Positions 42,000-57,400 of a stretch of 64,000 nucleotides of DNA are shown in pieces. A program made the position numbers and the translations under genes. How positions within the stretch are numbered: position 1 is the stretch's first letter; every line of letters begins with the position of its first letter. Below the pieces are notes generated by a model. That model made no database searches, was not told the origin of the DNA, and saw only the letters and a list, made by a program, of their open reading frames with translations. The stretch is taken from contig CP136062.1 of assembly GCA_032622095.1 (NCBI GenBank), positions 4,836,001 to 4,900,000 of the forward strand, read 5' to 3'. The DNA is from Siphonodentalium dalli (Eukaryota; Mollusca; Scaphopoda; Gadilida; Siphonodentaliidae).

Positions 42000-44900
42000 C
42001 CCATCATTAAATAATTAATGCTGCACCAACGCAGCTCCCGTCATGAAATAATTAATGATGCACCAGCGCAGCTCCCGTCATGAAATAATGAATGATGCAC
42101 CAACGCAGCTCCCGTCATGAAATAATTAATGCTGCACCAGCTCAGCTCCCGTCATGAAAGAGTTAACGCGGCACCAACGCAGCTCCCATCATCAAATAAT
42201 TAATGCTGCATCAGCGCAGCTCCCGTCATGAAATTATTAATGATGCACCAACGCAGCTCCCGTCATGAAATAATTAATGCTGCACCAGCTCAGCTCCCGT
42301 CATGAAATAGTTAACGCTGCACCAACGCAGCTCCCATCATCAAATAATTAATGATGCACCAATGCAGCTCCCGTCATGAATGAGTTAATGCTGCATCAAG
42401 GCAGCTCCCATCATCAAATAATTAATGCTGCACCACGCAGCTCCATTCATGAAAGAGTTAATTCTGCATCAACGCAGCTCCCATATTCAAATAATTAATG
42501 CTGCACCAACGCAGCTCCCGTCATGAATGGGTTAATGCTACACCAACGCAGTTCCCATCAGCAAATAATTAATGTTGCACCAACGCAGCTCCCGTCATGA
42601 ATGGGTAAATGCTACACCAACGCAGCTCCCGTCATGAAATAATTAATGCTGCACCAGCGCAACTCCCGCCATGAAATAGTTAATGCTGCACCAACGCGGG
42701 CTCCCATCATCAAATAATTAATGCTGCACCAACGCAGCTCCCTTCATGAAATAATTAATGCTGCACCAGCGCAGCTCCCGTCATGAAAGAGTTAATGCTG
42801 CACCAACGCAGCTCCCATCATCAAATATTTAATGCTGCACCAACGCAGCTCCCTTCATGAAATAACTAATGCTGCAACAACGCAACTGTCGTCATGGTCC
42901 CACCATGGAAGGGTTAATGCTGGACCAGCAAAGCTACCCGTCATGAAAGGGTTAATGCTGCACCAGCACAGATCCCATCATAATATAGTTAATGCTGCAC
43001 CAACGCAGCTCCCGTCATGAAATAATTAATGCTGCACCAGCGCAGCTCCCGTCATGAATGAGTTAATGCTGCACAAACGCAGCTCCCGTCATTGAATAAT
43101 TAATGCTGCACCAGCACAGATCCCGTCAAGAAAGAATTAATGCTGCGTCAGCGCAGATCCCGTCATGAAATGGTTAATACTCCACCAACACAGCTCCCGT
43201 CATAAAAAGGTTAATGCTGCACCAGCACAGCTCCCATCATGAAATAATTAATGCAGCTCCAGTCATGAAAGACTTGATGTTGCCCCAATGCAGCTCCCAT
43301 CATCAAATAACTAATGCTGCACCAACGCAGCTCCCGTCATGAAATAATTAATGCTGCACCAGCGCAGCCCCCGTCACGAAAGAGTTATTGCTGCACCAAC
43401 GCAGCTCCCATCATCAAATATTTAATGCTGCACCAACGCAGCTCCCTTCATGAAATAACTAATCCTACTCCAACTCAACTACCGTCATGGAAGAGTTAAT
43501 GCTGCTCCAGCACAGCTCCCCGTCATGAAAGGGTTAATGCTGCCCAGCACAGCTCCCGTCGTGAAATAGTTAATGCTGCACCAACGCAGCTCCTATTATC
43601 AAATAAATAACGCTGCACCAACGCAGCTCCCGTCATGAAATGTATTAATACTGCACCAGCGCAGCTCCCATCAGCAAATAATTAATGATGCACCAACGTA
43701 GCTCCCGTCATGAAATAATAAATGCTGCACCAGCTCAGCTCCCGTCATGAAAGAGTTAACGCTGCACCAACGCAGCTCCCATCATCAAATAATTAATGAT
43801 GCACCAAGGCAGCTCCCTTCATGAAATAGTTAATGCTGCATCAACGCAGCTCCCATCATCAAATAATTAATGCTGCACCACGCAGCTCCCGTCATGAAAG
43901 AGTTAATTCTGCATCAACGCAGCTCCCAACATCAAATAATTAATGCTGCACCAACGCAGCTCCCGTCTTGAATGGGTTAATGCTACACCAACGCAGCTCC
44001 CATCAGCAAATAATTAATGCTGCACCAACGCAGCTCCCGTCATCAATGGGTAAATGCTACACCAACGCAGCTCCCGTCATGAAATAATTAATGATGCACC
44101 AGCGCAACTCCCGCCATGAAATAGTTAATGCTGCACCAACGCGGGCTCCCATCATCAAATAATTAATGCTGCACCAACGCAGCTCCCTTTATGAAATAAT
44201 TAATGCTGCACTAACGCAGCTCCCGTCATGAAAAAGTTAATGCTGCACCAACGCAGCTCCCATCATCAAATAATTAGCGCTGCACCAACGCAACTCCCGT
44301 CATCAAATGTATTAATAATGCACCAGCGCAGCTCCCGTCATGAAAGAGTCAATGCTGCAACAATGCAGCTCCCTTCATGAAATAATTAATGCTGCACCAC
44401 GGCAGCCCCGTCCTGAAATAATTAATGGTGCACCAGCGCAGCTCCCGTCATGAAATAGTTAATACTGCACCAACGCAGTTCCCTTCATGAAATAGTTAAT
44501 GCTGCACCAACGCAGCTCCCGTCATCAAATAATTAATGCTGCACCAGCACAGATCCCGTCACCAAAGGGTTAATGCTGCACCAACGCAGCTCCCGTCATG
44601 AAAGGGTTAATGCTGCACCAACGCAGCTCCCATCATCAAATAACTAATGTTGCACCAACGCAGCTCCCGTCATGCAATAATTAATGCTGCACCAGCGCAG
44701 CTCCCATCATCAAATAATTAATGCTGCCCCAACGCAGCTCCCGCCATGAAATAGTTAATGCTGCACCAACGCGGGTTCCCATCATCAAATAATTAATGCT
44801 GCACCAACGCAGCTCCCTTCATGAAATAATTAATGCTGCACCAGCGCAGCTCCCGTCATGAAAGAGTTAATGCTGCACCAACGCAGCTCCCATCATCAAA

Positions 44901-47900
44901 TATTTAATGCTGCACCAACGCAGCTCCCTTCATGAAAAAACTAAAGCTGCAACAACGCAACTGTCGTCATGGTCCCACCATGGAAGGGTTAATGCTGGAC
45001 CAGCAGAGCTACCCGTCATGAAAGGGTTAATGCTGCACCAGCACAGATCCCATCATAAAATAGTTAATGCTGCACCAACGCAGCTCCCGTCATGAAATAA
45101 TTAATGCTGCACCAGCGCAGCTCCCGTCATGAATGGGTTTAATGCTTCAGCAACGCAGCTCCCGTCATGAAATAATTAATGCTGCACCGGCGCAGCTCCC
45201 GGCATGAAATAGTTAATGCTGCACCAACGCGGGCTCCCATCATCAAATAATTAATGCTGCACCAACGCAGCTCCCTTCATGAAATAACTAATGCTGCAAC
45301 AACGCAACTGTCGTCATGGTCCCACCATGGAAGGGTTAATGCTGGACCAGCAGAGCTACCCGTCATGAAAGGGTTAATGGTGCACCAGCACAGATCCCAT
45401 CATAAAATAGTTAATACTGCACCAACGCAGCTCCCGTCATGAAATAATTAATGCTGCACCAGCGCAGCTCCCGTCATGAATGAGTTAATGCTGCACCAAC
45501 GCAGCTCCCGTCATTAAATAATTAATGCTGCACCAGCACAGATCCAGTCATGAAAGAATTAATGCTGCATCAGCGCAGATCCCGTCATGAAATGGTTAAT
45601 ACTCCACCAACACAGCTCCCGTCATAAAAAGGTTAATGCTGCTCCAGCACAGCTCCCATCATGAAATAATTAATGCTGCCCAACGCAGCTCCAGTCATGA
45701 AAGACTTGATGTTGCCCCAATGCAGCTCCCATCATCAAATAACTAATGCTGCACCAACGCAGCTCCCGTCATGAAATAATTAATGCTGCACCAGCGCAGC
45801 TCCCATCAGCAAATAATTAATGCTGCACTAACGCAGCTCCCGCCATGAAAGAGTTAATGCTGCACCAACGCAGCTCCCATAATCAAATAATTATTTCTGC
45901 ACTAACGCAGCTCCCGTCATGAAAGAGTTTATGCTGCACCAACGCAGCTCCCATAATCAAATAATTAACGCTGCACCAACGCAACTCCCGTCATGAAATG
46001 TATTAATACTGCACCAGCGCAGCTCCCGTCATGAAAGAGTCAATGTGGCACCAACGCAGCTCCCGTCATAAAAAGGTTAATGCTGCACCAGCACAGCTCC
46101 CATCATGAAAGAATTAATGCTGCCCAACGCAGCTCCCGTCATGAAAGAATTAATGCTGCCCCAACGCAGCTCCCGTCATGAATGGGTAAATGCTACACCA
46201 ACGCAGCTCCATCAAATAAATAATGCTGCACCAACGCAGCTCCCTTCATGAAATAATTAATGATGCAAAAGCGCAGCTCCCATCAGCAAATAATTAATGC
46301 TGCACCAACGCAGCTCCCGTCATAAAATAGTTAATGCTGCACCAACGCAGCTCCCATAATCAAATAATTAATGCTGCACTAACGCAGCTCCCGTCATGAA
46401 AGAGTTAATGCTGCACCAACGCAGCTCCCATCATCAAATAATTAACGCTGCACCAACGCAAATCCCGTCATGAAATGTATTAATACTGCACCAGCGCAGT
46501 CCTGAAATAATTAATGGTGCACCAGCGCAGCTCCCGTCATGAAATAGTTAATGCTGCACCAACGCAGCTCCCGTCATGAAATATTTAATGCTGCACCAAC
46601 GCAGCTCCCGTCATGAAAGAGTTAATGCTGCACCAATGCAGCTCCCATCATCAAATAATTAATGATGCACCAACGCAGCTCCCGTCATGAAATAATTAAT
46701 GCTGCACCAGCTCAGCTCCCGTCATGAAAGAGATAATGCTGCACCAACGCAGCTCTCGTCATCAAATAATTAATGCTGCACCAGCGCAGCTCCCGTCATG
46801 AGAGAGTTAATGCTGCACCAACGCGTAGCTCCCATCATCAACGCAGCTCCCATCATCAAATAATTAATGCTGCACCAACGCAGCTCCCGTCATGAAATAA
46901 TTAATGCTGCACCAGCGCAGCTCCCGTCACGAAAGAGTTAATGCTGCACCAACGCAGCTCCCATCATCAAATATTTAATGCTGCACCAACGCAGCTCCCT
47001 TCATGAAATAACTAATCCTACACCAACTCAACTACAGTCATGGAAGAGTTAATGCTGCTCCAGCACAGCTCCCCGTCATGAAAGGGTTAATGCTGCCCAG
47101 CACAGCTCCCGTCGTGAAATAGTTAATGCTGCACCAACGCAGCTCCCATTATCAAATAATTAACGCTGCACCAACGCAGCTCCCGTCATGAAGTGTATTA
47201 ATACTGCACCAGCGCAGCTCCCGTCATGAAAGAGTTATTGCTGCATAAATGCAGCTCCCATCATTAAATAATTAATGCTGCACCAACGCAGCTCCCGTTA
47301 TGAAATAACTAATGCTGCACCAGCGCTGCTCCCGTCATGAAATAATTAATGATGCACCAACGCAGCTCCCGTCATGAAATAATTAATGCTGCACCAGCTC
47401 AGCTCCCGTCATGAAAGAGTTAACGCTACACCAACGCAGATCCCGTCATGAAAGAGTTATTGCTGCATAAATGCAGCTCCCATCATTAAATAATTAATGC
47501 TGCACCAACGCAGCTCCCATCATCAAATAATTAATGCTGCATGAGCGCAGCTCCCGTCATGAAATTATTAATGATGCACCAACGCAGCTCCCGTCATGAC
47601 ATAATTAATGCTGCACCAGCTCAGCTCCCGTCATGAAAGTGTTAACGCTGCACCCACGCAGCTCCCATCATCAAATAATTAATGATGCACCAATGCAGCT
47701 CCCGTCATGCAAGAGTTAATGCTGCATCAACGCAGCTCCCATCATCAAATAATTAATGCTGCACGACGCAGCTCCCGTCATGAAAGAGTTAATTCTGCAT
47801 CAACGCAGCTCCCATATTCAAATAATTAATGCTGCACCAACGCAGCTCCCGTCATGAATGGGTTAATGCTACACCAACGCAGTTCCCATCAGCAAATAAT

Positions 47901-50600
47901 TAATGCTGCACCAGCGCAGCTCCCGTCATGAATGGGTAAATGCTACACCAACGCAGCTCCCGTCATGAAATAATTAATGCTGCACCAGCGCAACTCCCGC
48001 CATGAAATAGTTAATGCTGCACCAACGCGGGCTCCCATCATCAAATAATTAATGCTGCACCAACGCAGCTCCCTTCATGAAATAATTAATGCTGCACCAG
48101 CGCAGCTCCCGTCATGAAAGAGTTAATGCTGCACCAACGCAGCTCCCATCATCAAATATTTAATGCTGCACCAACGCAGCTCCCTTCATGAAATAACTAA
48201 TGCTGCAACAACGCAACTGTCGTCATGGTCCCACCATGGAAGGGTTAATGCTGGACCAGCAAAGCTACCCGTCATGAAAGGGTTAATGCTGCACCAGCAC
48301 AGATCCCATCATAATATAGTTAATGCTGCACCAACGCAGCTCCCGTCATGAAATAATTAATGCTGCACCAGCGCAGCTCCCGTCATGAATGAGTTAATGC
48401 TGCACCAACGCAGCTCCCGTCATTGAATAATTAATGCTGCACCAGCACAGATCCCGTCATGAAAGAATTAATGCTGCGTCAGCGCAGATCCCGTCATGAA
48501 ATGGTTAATACTCCACCAACACAGCTCCCGTCATAAAAAGGTTAATGCTGCACCAGCACAGCTCCCATCATGAAATAATTAATGCAGCTCCAGTCATGAA
48601 AGACTTGATGTTGCCCCAATGCAGATCCCATCATCAAATAACTAATGCTGCACCAACGCAGATCCCGTCATGAAATAATTAATGCTGCACCAGCGCAGCT
48701 CCCGTCACGAAAGAGTTATTGCTGCACCAACGCAGATCCCATCATCAAATATTTAATGCTGCACCAACGCAGCTCCCTTCATGAAATAACTAATCCTACT
48801 CCAACTCAACTACCGTCATGGAAGAGTTAATGTTGCTCCAGCACAGCTCCCCGTCATGAAAGGGTTAATGCTGCCCAGCACAGCTCCCGTCGTAAAATAG
48901 TTAATGCTGCACCAACGCAGCTCCCATTATCAAATAATTAACGCTGCACCAACGCAGCTCCCGTCATGAAATGTATTAATACTGCACCAGCGCAGCTCCC
49001 ATCAGCAAATAATTAATGATGCACCAACGTAGCTCCCGTCATGAAATAATAAATGCTGCACCAGCTCAGCTCCCGTCATGAAAGAGTTAACGCTGCACCA
49101 ACGCAGCTCCCGTCATCAAATAATTAATGCTGCATCAGCGCAGCTCCGGTCATGAAATTATTAATGATGCACCAACGCAGCTCCAGTCATGAAATAATTA
49201 ATGCTGCACCAGCTCAGCTCCCGTCATGAAAGAGTTAACGCTGCACCAACGCAGCTCCCATCATCAAATAATTAATGCTGCACCACGCAGCTCCCGTCGT
49301 GAAAGAGTTAATTCTGCATCAACGCAGCTCCCATCATCAAATAATTAATGCTGCACCAACGCAGCTCCCGTCATGAATGGGTTAATGCTACACCAACGCA
49401 GCTCCCATCAGCAAATAATTAATGCTGCACCAACGCAGCTCCCGTCATGAATGGGTTAATGCTACACCAACGCAGCTCCCGTCATGAAATAATTAATGCT
49501 GCTCCAGCGCAACTCCCGCCATGAAATAGTTAATGCTGCACCAAAGCAGCTCCAATAATCAAATAATTAATGCTGCACTAACGCAGCTCCCGTCATGAAA
49601 GAGTCAATGCTGCACCAACGCAGCTCCCATAATCAAATAATTATTTCTGCACTAACGCAGCTCCCGTCATGAAAGAGTTTATGCTGCACCAACGCAGCTC
49701 CCATCATTAAATAATTAACGCTGCACCAACGCAACTCCCGTCATGAAATGTATTAATACTGCACCAGCGCAGCTCCCGTCATGAAAGAGTCAATGCTGCA
49801 CCAACGCAGCTCCCGTCATGAAATAATTAATGCTGCACCAGCGCAGCTCCCGTCATGAATGAATTAATGCTGCACCAACGCAGCTCCCGTCGTTAAATAA
49901 TTAATGCTGCACCAACACAGCTCCCGTCATGAAACAATTAATGCAGCACCAGCGCAGCTCCCGTCATGAACGGGTTAATACTGCACCAACACAGCTCCCG
50001 TCATAAAAAGGTTAATACTGCACCAGCACAGCTCCCATCATGAATGTGTTAATGCTGCACAAACGCAGCTCCCGTCATGAAATAATTAATGCTGCACCAA
50101 CGCAACCCCGTCCTGAACTAATTAATGGTGCACCAGCGCAGCTCCCATCATGAAATAGTTAATGCTGCACCAGCGCAGCTCCCGCCAAGAAATAGTTAAT
50201 GCTGCACCAACGCGGGCTCCCATCATCAAATAATTAATGCTGCAGCTCACTTCGTGAAATAATTAATGCTGCACCAGCGCAGCTCCCGTCATGAAAGAGT
50301 TAATGCTGCACCAGCGCAGCTCCCATCATCAAATATTTAATGCTGCACCAACGCAGCTCCCTTCATGAATGGGTTAATGCTACACCAACGCAGCTCCCAT
50401 CAGCAAATAATTAATGCTGCACCAACGCAGCTCCCGTCATGAATGGGTTAATGCTACACCAACGCAGCTCCCGTCATGAAATAATTAATGCTGCACCAGC
50501 GCAACTCTCGCCATGAAATAGTTAATGCTGCACCAACGCGGGCTCCCATCATCTAATAATTAATGCTGCACCAACGCAGCTCCCTTCTTGAAATAACTAA
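42000..50600 (+). repeat. Higher-order block B, copy 2
   Basis: This is the partner of 19445-27800 (offset about 22.55 kb, rising to 22.8 kb). Shared private features include the GAAATAATGAATG unit (19531 and 42082), the 347-bp doublet of CATGG markers (22414/22761 and 44968/45315) and the GCTGCAGCTCACTTCGTG short unit (about 27433 and 50240). Point differences are sparse, so the duplication is younger than the general monomer divergence. Confidence 0.75.
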
Positions 50601-53600
50601 TGCTGCACCAGCGCAGCTCCCGTCATGAAAGAGTTAATGCTGCACCAACGCAGCTCCCATCATCAAATATTTAATGCTGCACCAACGCAGCTCCCTTCAT
50701 GAAATAACTAATGCTGCAACAACGCAACTGTCGTCATGGTCCCAACATGGAAGGGTTAATGCTGGACCAGCAGAGCTACCCGTCATGAAAGGGTTAATGC
50801 TGAACCAGCACAGATCCCATCATAATATAGTTAATGCTGCACCAACGCAGCTCCCGTCATGAAATAATTAATGCTATACCAGCGCAGCTCCCGTCATGAA
50901 TGAGTTAATGCTGCACCAACGCAGCTCCCGTCATTGAATAATTAATGCTGCACCAGCAAAGATTCCGTCATGAAAGAATTAATGATGCATCAGCGCAGAT
51001 CCCGTCATGAAATGGTTAATACTCCACCAACACAGCTCCCGTCATAAAAAGGTTAATGCTGCACCAGCACAGCTCCCATCATGAAATAATTAATGCTGCC
51101 CAACGCAGCTCCAGTCATGAAAGACATGAAGTTCCCCCAATGCAGCTCCCATCATCAAATAACTAATGCTGCACCAGCGCAGCTCCCATCAGCCAATAAT
51201 TAATGCTGCACTGACGCAGCTCCCGTCATGAAAGAGTTAATGCTGCACCAACGAAGCTCCCATAATCAAATAATTATTTCTGCACTAACGCAGCTCCCGT
51301 CATGAAACAGTTTATGCTGCACCAACGCAGCTCCCATCATCAAATAATTAACGCTCCACCAACGCAACTCCCGTCATGAAATGTATTAATACTGCACCAA
51401 CACAGCTCTCGTCATGAAACAATTAATCCAGCACCAGCGCAGCTCCCGTCATGAAAGGGTTAATACTGCACCAACACAGCTCCCGTCATAAAAAGGTTAA
51501 TGCTGCACCAGCACAGCTCCCATCATGAAAGAATTAATGCTGCCCAACGCAGCTCCCGTCATGCAAGAATTAATGCTGCCCCAACGCAGCTCCCGTCATA
51601 AATGGGTTAATGCTGCACAAACGCAGCTCCCGTCATGAAATTATTAATGCTGCACCAACGCAACCCCGTCCTGAACTAATTAATGGTGCACCAGCGCAGC
51701 TCCCATCATGAAATAGTTAATGCTGCACCAGCGCAGCTCCCGCCATGAAATAGTTAATGCTGCACCAACGCGGGCTCCCATCATCAAATAATTAATGCTG
51801 CAGCTCCCTTCGTGAAATAATTAATGCTGCACCACGCAGCTCCCGTCATGAAAGAGTTAATTCTGCATCAACGCAGCTCCCATCATCAAATAATTAATGC
51901 TGACCAACGCAGCTCCCGTCATGAATGGGTTAATGCTACACCAACGCAGCTCCCATCAGCAAATAATTAATGCTGCACCAACGCAGCTCCCGTCATGAAT
52001 GGGTTAATGCTACACCAACGCAGCTCCCGTCATGGAATAATTAATGCTGCACCAGCGCAGCTCCCGCCATGAAATAGTTAATGCTGCACCAACGCGGGCT
52101 CCCATCATCAAATAATTAATGCTGCAGCTCCCTTCGTGAAATAATTAATGCTGCACCAGCGCAGCTCCCGTCATGAAAGAGTTAATGCTGCAACATCGCA
52201 GCTCCCATCATCAAATATTTAATGCTGCACCAACGCAGCTCCCTTCATGAAATAACTAATTCTGCAACAACGCAACTGCCGTCATGGTCCCACCATGGAA
52301 GGGTTAATGCTGGACCAGCAAAGCTACCCGTCATGAAAGGGTTAATGCTGCACCAGCAGATATCCCATCATAAAATAATTAATGCTGCACCAACGCAGCT
52401 CCCGTCATGAATTAATTAATGCTGCACCAGCGAAGCTCCCGTCATGAATGAGTTAATGCTGCACCAACGCAGCTCCCGTCATTAAATAATGAATGCTGCA
52501 CCAGCACAGATCCCGTCATGAAATAATTAATGCTGCATCAGCGCAGCTCCCGTCATGAAATGGTTAATACTGCACCAACACAGCTCCCGTCATAAAAAGG
52601 TTAATGCTGCACCAGCACAGCTCCCGTCATGAAATGGTTAATACTGCACCAACACAGCTCCCGTCATAAAAAAAGGTTAATGCTGCACCAGCACAGCTCC
52701 CATCATGAAATAATTAATGCTGCCCAACGCAGCTCCAGTCATGAAAGAATTAATGCTGCCCCAATGCAGCTCCCATCATCAAATAACTAATGCTGCACCA
52801 ACGCAGCTTCCGTCATGAAATAATTAATGCTGCACCAACGCAGCTCCCATCATCAACTAATTAACGCTGCACCAACGCAACTCCCGTCATGAAATGTATT
52901 AATACTGCACCAGCGCAGCTCCCGTCATGAAAGAGTCAATGCTGCACCAATGCAGCTACCTTCATGAAATAATTAATGCTGCACCAACGCAGCCCCGTCC
53001 TGAAATAATTAATGGTGCACCAGCGCAGTTCCCGTCATGAAATAGTTAATACTGCACCAACGCAGCTCCCTTCATGAAATAGTTAATGCTGCACCAACGC
53101 AGCTCCCGTCATCAAATAATTAATGCTGCACCAGCACAGCTCCCGCCACCAAAGGGTTAATGCTGCACCAACGCAGCTCCCGTCATGAAAGGGTTAATGC
53201 TGCACCAACGCAGCTCCCATCATCAAATAACTAATGCAGCACCAACGCAGCTCCCGTCATGAAATAATTAATGCTGCACCAGCGCAGCTCCCATCATCAA
53301 ATAATTAATGCTGCACCAACGCAGCCCCGTCCTGAAATAATTAATGGTGCACCAGCGCAGCTCCCGTCATGAAATAGTTAATGCTGCACCAACGCAGCTC
53401 CCGTCATGAAAGAGTTAATGCTGCACCAATGCAGCTCCCATCATCAAATAATTAATGCTGCACCAACGCAGCTCCCGTCATGAAATAATTAATGATGTAC
53501 CAGCTCACCTCCCGTCATGTAAGAGTTAATGCTGCACCAACGCAGCTCCCGCCATCAAATAATTAATGCTGCACCAGCGCAGCTCCCGTCATGCGAGAGT

Positions 53601-54467
53601 TAATGCTGCACCAACGCGTAGCTCCCATCATCAACGCAGCTCCCATCATCAAATAATTGATGCGGCACAAACGCAGCTCCCGTCATGAAATAATTAATGC
53701 TGCACCAGCGCAGCTCCCATCATCAAATAATTAATGCTGCACCAACGCAGCCCCGTCCTGAAATAATTAATAGTGCACCAGCGCAGCTCCCGTCATGAAA
53801 TAGTTAATGCTGCACCAACGCAGCTCCCGTCATGAAATATTTAATGCTGCACCAACGCAGCTCCCGTCATGAAAGAGTTAATGCTGCACCAATGCAGCTC
53901 CCATCATCAAATAATTAATGCTGTACCAACGCAGCTCCCGTCATGAAATAATTAATGATGCACCAGCTCAGCTCCCATCATGAAATAGTTAATGCTGCAC
54001 CAGCGCAGCTCCCGCCAAGAAATAGTTAATGCTGCACCAACGCGGGCTCCCATCATCAAATAATTAATGCTGCAGCTCACTTCGTGAAATAATTAATGCT
54101 GCACCAGCGCAGCTCCCGTCATGAAAGAGTTAATGCTGCACCAGCGCAGCTCCCATCGTCAAATATTTAATGCTGCACCAACGCAGCTCCCTTCATGAAT
54201 GGGTTAATGCTACACCAACGCAGCTCCCATCAGCAAATAATTAATGCTGCACCAACGCAGCTCCCGTCATGAATGGGTTAATGCTACACCAACGCAGCTC
54301 CCGTCATGAAATAATTAATGCTGCACCAGCGCAACTCTCGCCATGAAATAGTTAATGCTGCACCAACGCGGGCTCCCATCATCTAATAATTAATGCTGCA
54401 CCAACGCAGCTCCCTTCATGAAATAATTAATGCTGCACCAGCGCAGCTCCCGTCATGAAAGACTTAA

Positions 54468-57400
54468 TGCTGCACCAACGCAGCTCCCATCATCAAATAT
54501 TTAATGCTGCACCAACGCAGCTCCCTTCATGAAATAACTAATGCTGCAACAACGCAACTGTCGTCATGGTACCAACATGGAAGGGTTAATGCTGGACCAG
54601 CAGAGCTACCCGTCATGAAAGGGTTAATGCTGAACCAGCACAGATCCCATCATAATATAGTTAATGCTGCACCAACGCAGCTCCCGTCATGAAATAATTA
54701 ATGCTGTACCAGCGCAGCTCCCGTCATGAATGAGTTAATGCTGCACCAACGCAGCTCCCGTCATTGAATAATTAATGCTGCACCAGCAAAGATTCCGTCA
54801 TGAAAGAATTAATGATGCATCAGCGCAGATCCCGTCATGAAATGGTTAATACTCCACCAACACAGCTCCCGTCATAAAAAGGTTAATGCTGCACCAGCAC
54901 AGCTCCCATCATGAAATAATTAATGCTGCCCAACGCAGCTCCAGTCATGAAAGACTTGAAGTTCCCCCAATGCAGCTCCCATCATCAAATAACTAATGCT
55001 GCACCAGCGCAGCTCCCATCAGCAAATAATTAATGCTGCACTGACGCAGCTCCCGTCATGAAAGAGTTAATGCTGCACCAACGAAGCTCCCATAATCAAA
55101 TAATTATTTCTGCACTAACGCAGCTCCCGTCATGAAACAGTTTATGCTGCACCAACGCAGCTCCCATCATCAAATAATTAACGCTCCACCAACGCAACTC
55201 CCGTCATGAAATGTATTAATACTGCACCAGCGCAGCTCCCGTCATGAAAGAGTCAATGCTGCACCAACGCAGCTCCCGTCATGAAATAATTAATGCTGCA
55301 CCAGCGCAGCTCCCGTCATGAATGAGTTAATGCTGCACCAACGCAGCTCCCGTCGTTAAATAATTAATGCTGCACCAACACAGCTCTCGTCATGAAACAA
55401 TTAATCCAGCACCAGCGCAGCTCCCGTCATGAAAGGGTTAATACTGCACCAACACAGCTCCCGTCATAAAAAGGTTAATGCTGCACCAGCACAGCTCCCA
55501 TCATGAAAGAATTAATGCTGCCCAACGCAGCTCCCGTCATGCAAGAATTAATGCTGCCCCAACGCAGCTCCCGTCATAAATGGGTTAATGCTGCACAAAC
55601 GCAGCTCCCGTCATGAAATAATTAATGCTGCACCAACGCAACCCCGTCCTGAACTAATTAATGGTGCACCAGCGCAGCTCCCATCATGAAATAGTTAATG
55701 CTGCACCAGCGCAGCTCCCGCCATGAAATAGTTAATGCTGCACCAACGCGGGCTCCCATCATCAAATAATTAATGCTGCAGCTCCCTTCGTGAAATAATT
55801 AATGCTGCACCACGCAGCTCCCGTCATGAAAGAGTTAATTCTGCATCAACGCAGCTCCCATCATCAAATAATTAATGCTGACCAACGCAGCTCCCGTCAT
55901 GAATGGGTTAATGCTACACCAACGCAGCTCCCATCAGCAAATAATTAATGCTGCACCAACGCAGCTCCCGTCATGAATGGGTTAATGCTACACCAACGCA
56001 GCTCCCGTCATGGAATAATTAATGCTGCACCAGCGCAGCTCCCGCCATGAAATAGTTAATGCTGCACCAACGCGGGCTCCCATCATCAAATAATTAATGC
56101 TGCAGCTCCCTTCGTGAAATAATTAATGCTGCACCAGCGCAGCTCCCGTCATGAAAGAGATAATGCTGCAACATCGCAGCTCCCATCATCAAATATTTAA
56201 TGCTGCACCAACGCAGCTCCCTTCATGAAATAACTAATTCTGCAACAACGCAACTGCCGTCATGGTCCCACCATGGAAGGGTTAATGCTGGACCAGCAAA
56301 GCTACCCGTCATGAAAGGGTTAATGCTGCACCAGCAGATATCCCATCAAAAAATAATTAATGCTGCACCAACGCAGCTCCCGTCATGAATTAATTAATGC
56401 TGCACCAGCGAAGCTCCCGTCATGAATGAGTTAATGCTGCACCAACGCAGCTCCCGTCATTAAATAATGAATGCTGCACCAGCACAGATCCCGTCATGAA
56501 AGAATTAATGCTGCATCAGCGCAGCTCCCGTCATGAAATGGTTAATACTGCACCAACACAGCTCCCGTCATAAAAAAGGTTAATGCTGCACCAGCACAGC
56601 TCCCATCATGAAATAATTAATGCTGCCCAACGCAGCTCCAGTCATGAAAGAATTAATGCTGCCCCAACGCAGCTCCCATCATCAAATAACTAATGCTGCA
56701 CCAACGCAGCTTCCGTCATGAAATAATTAATGCTGCACCAACGCAGCTCCCATCATCAAATAATTAACGCTGCACCAACGCAGCTCCCATCATCAAATAT
56801 TTAATGCTGCACCAACGCAGCTCCCTTCATGAAATAACTAATGCTGCAACAACGCAACTGTCGTCATGGTACCAACATGGAAGGGTTAATGCTGGACCAG
56901 CAGAGCTACCCGTCATGAAAGGGTTAATGCTGAACCAGCACAGATCCCATCATAATATAGTTAATGCTGCACCAACGCAGCTCCCGTCATGAAATAATTA
57001 ATGCTGTACCAGCGCAGCTCCCGTCATGAATGAGTTAATGCTGCACCAACGCAGCTCCCGTCATTGAATAATTAATGCTGCACCAGCAAAGATTCCGTCA
57101 TGAAAGAATTAATGATGCATCAGCGCAGATCCCGTCATGAAATGGTTAATACTCCACCAACACAGCTCCCGTCATAAAAAGGTTAATGCTGCACCAGCAC
57201 AGCTCCCATCATGAAATAATTAATGCTGCCCAACGCAGCTCCAGTCATGAAAGACTTGAAGTTCCCCCAATGCAGCTCCCATCATCAAATAACTAATGCT
57301 GCACCAGCGCAGCTCCCATCAGCAAATAATTAATGCTGCACTGACGCAGCTCCCGTCATGAAAGAGTTAATGCTGCACCAACGAAGCTCCCATAATCAAA

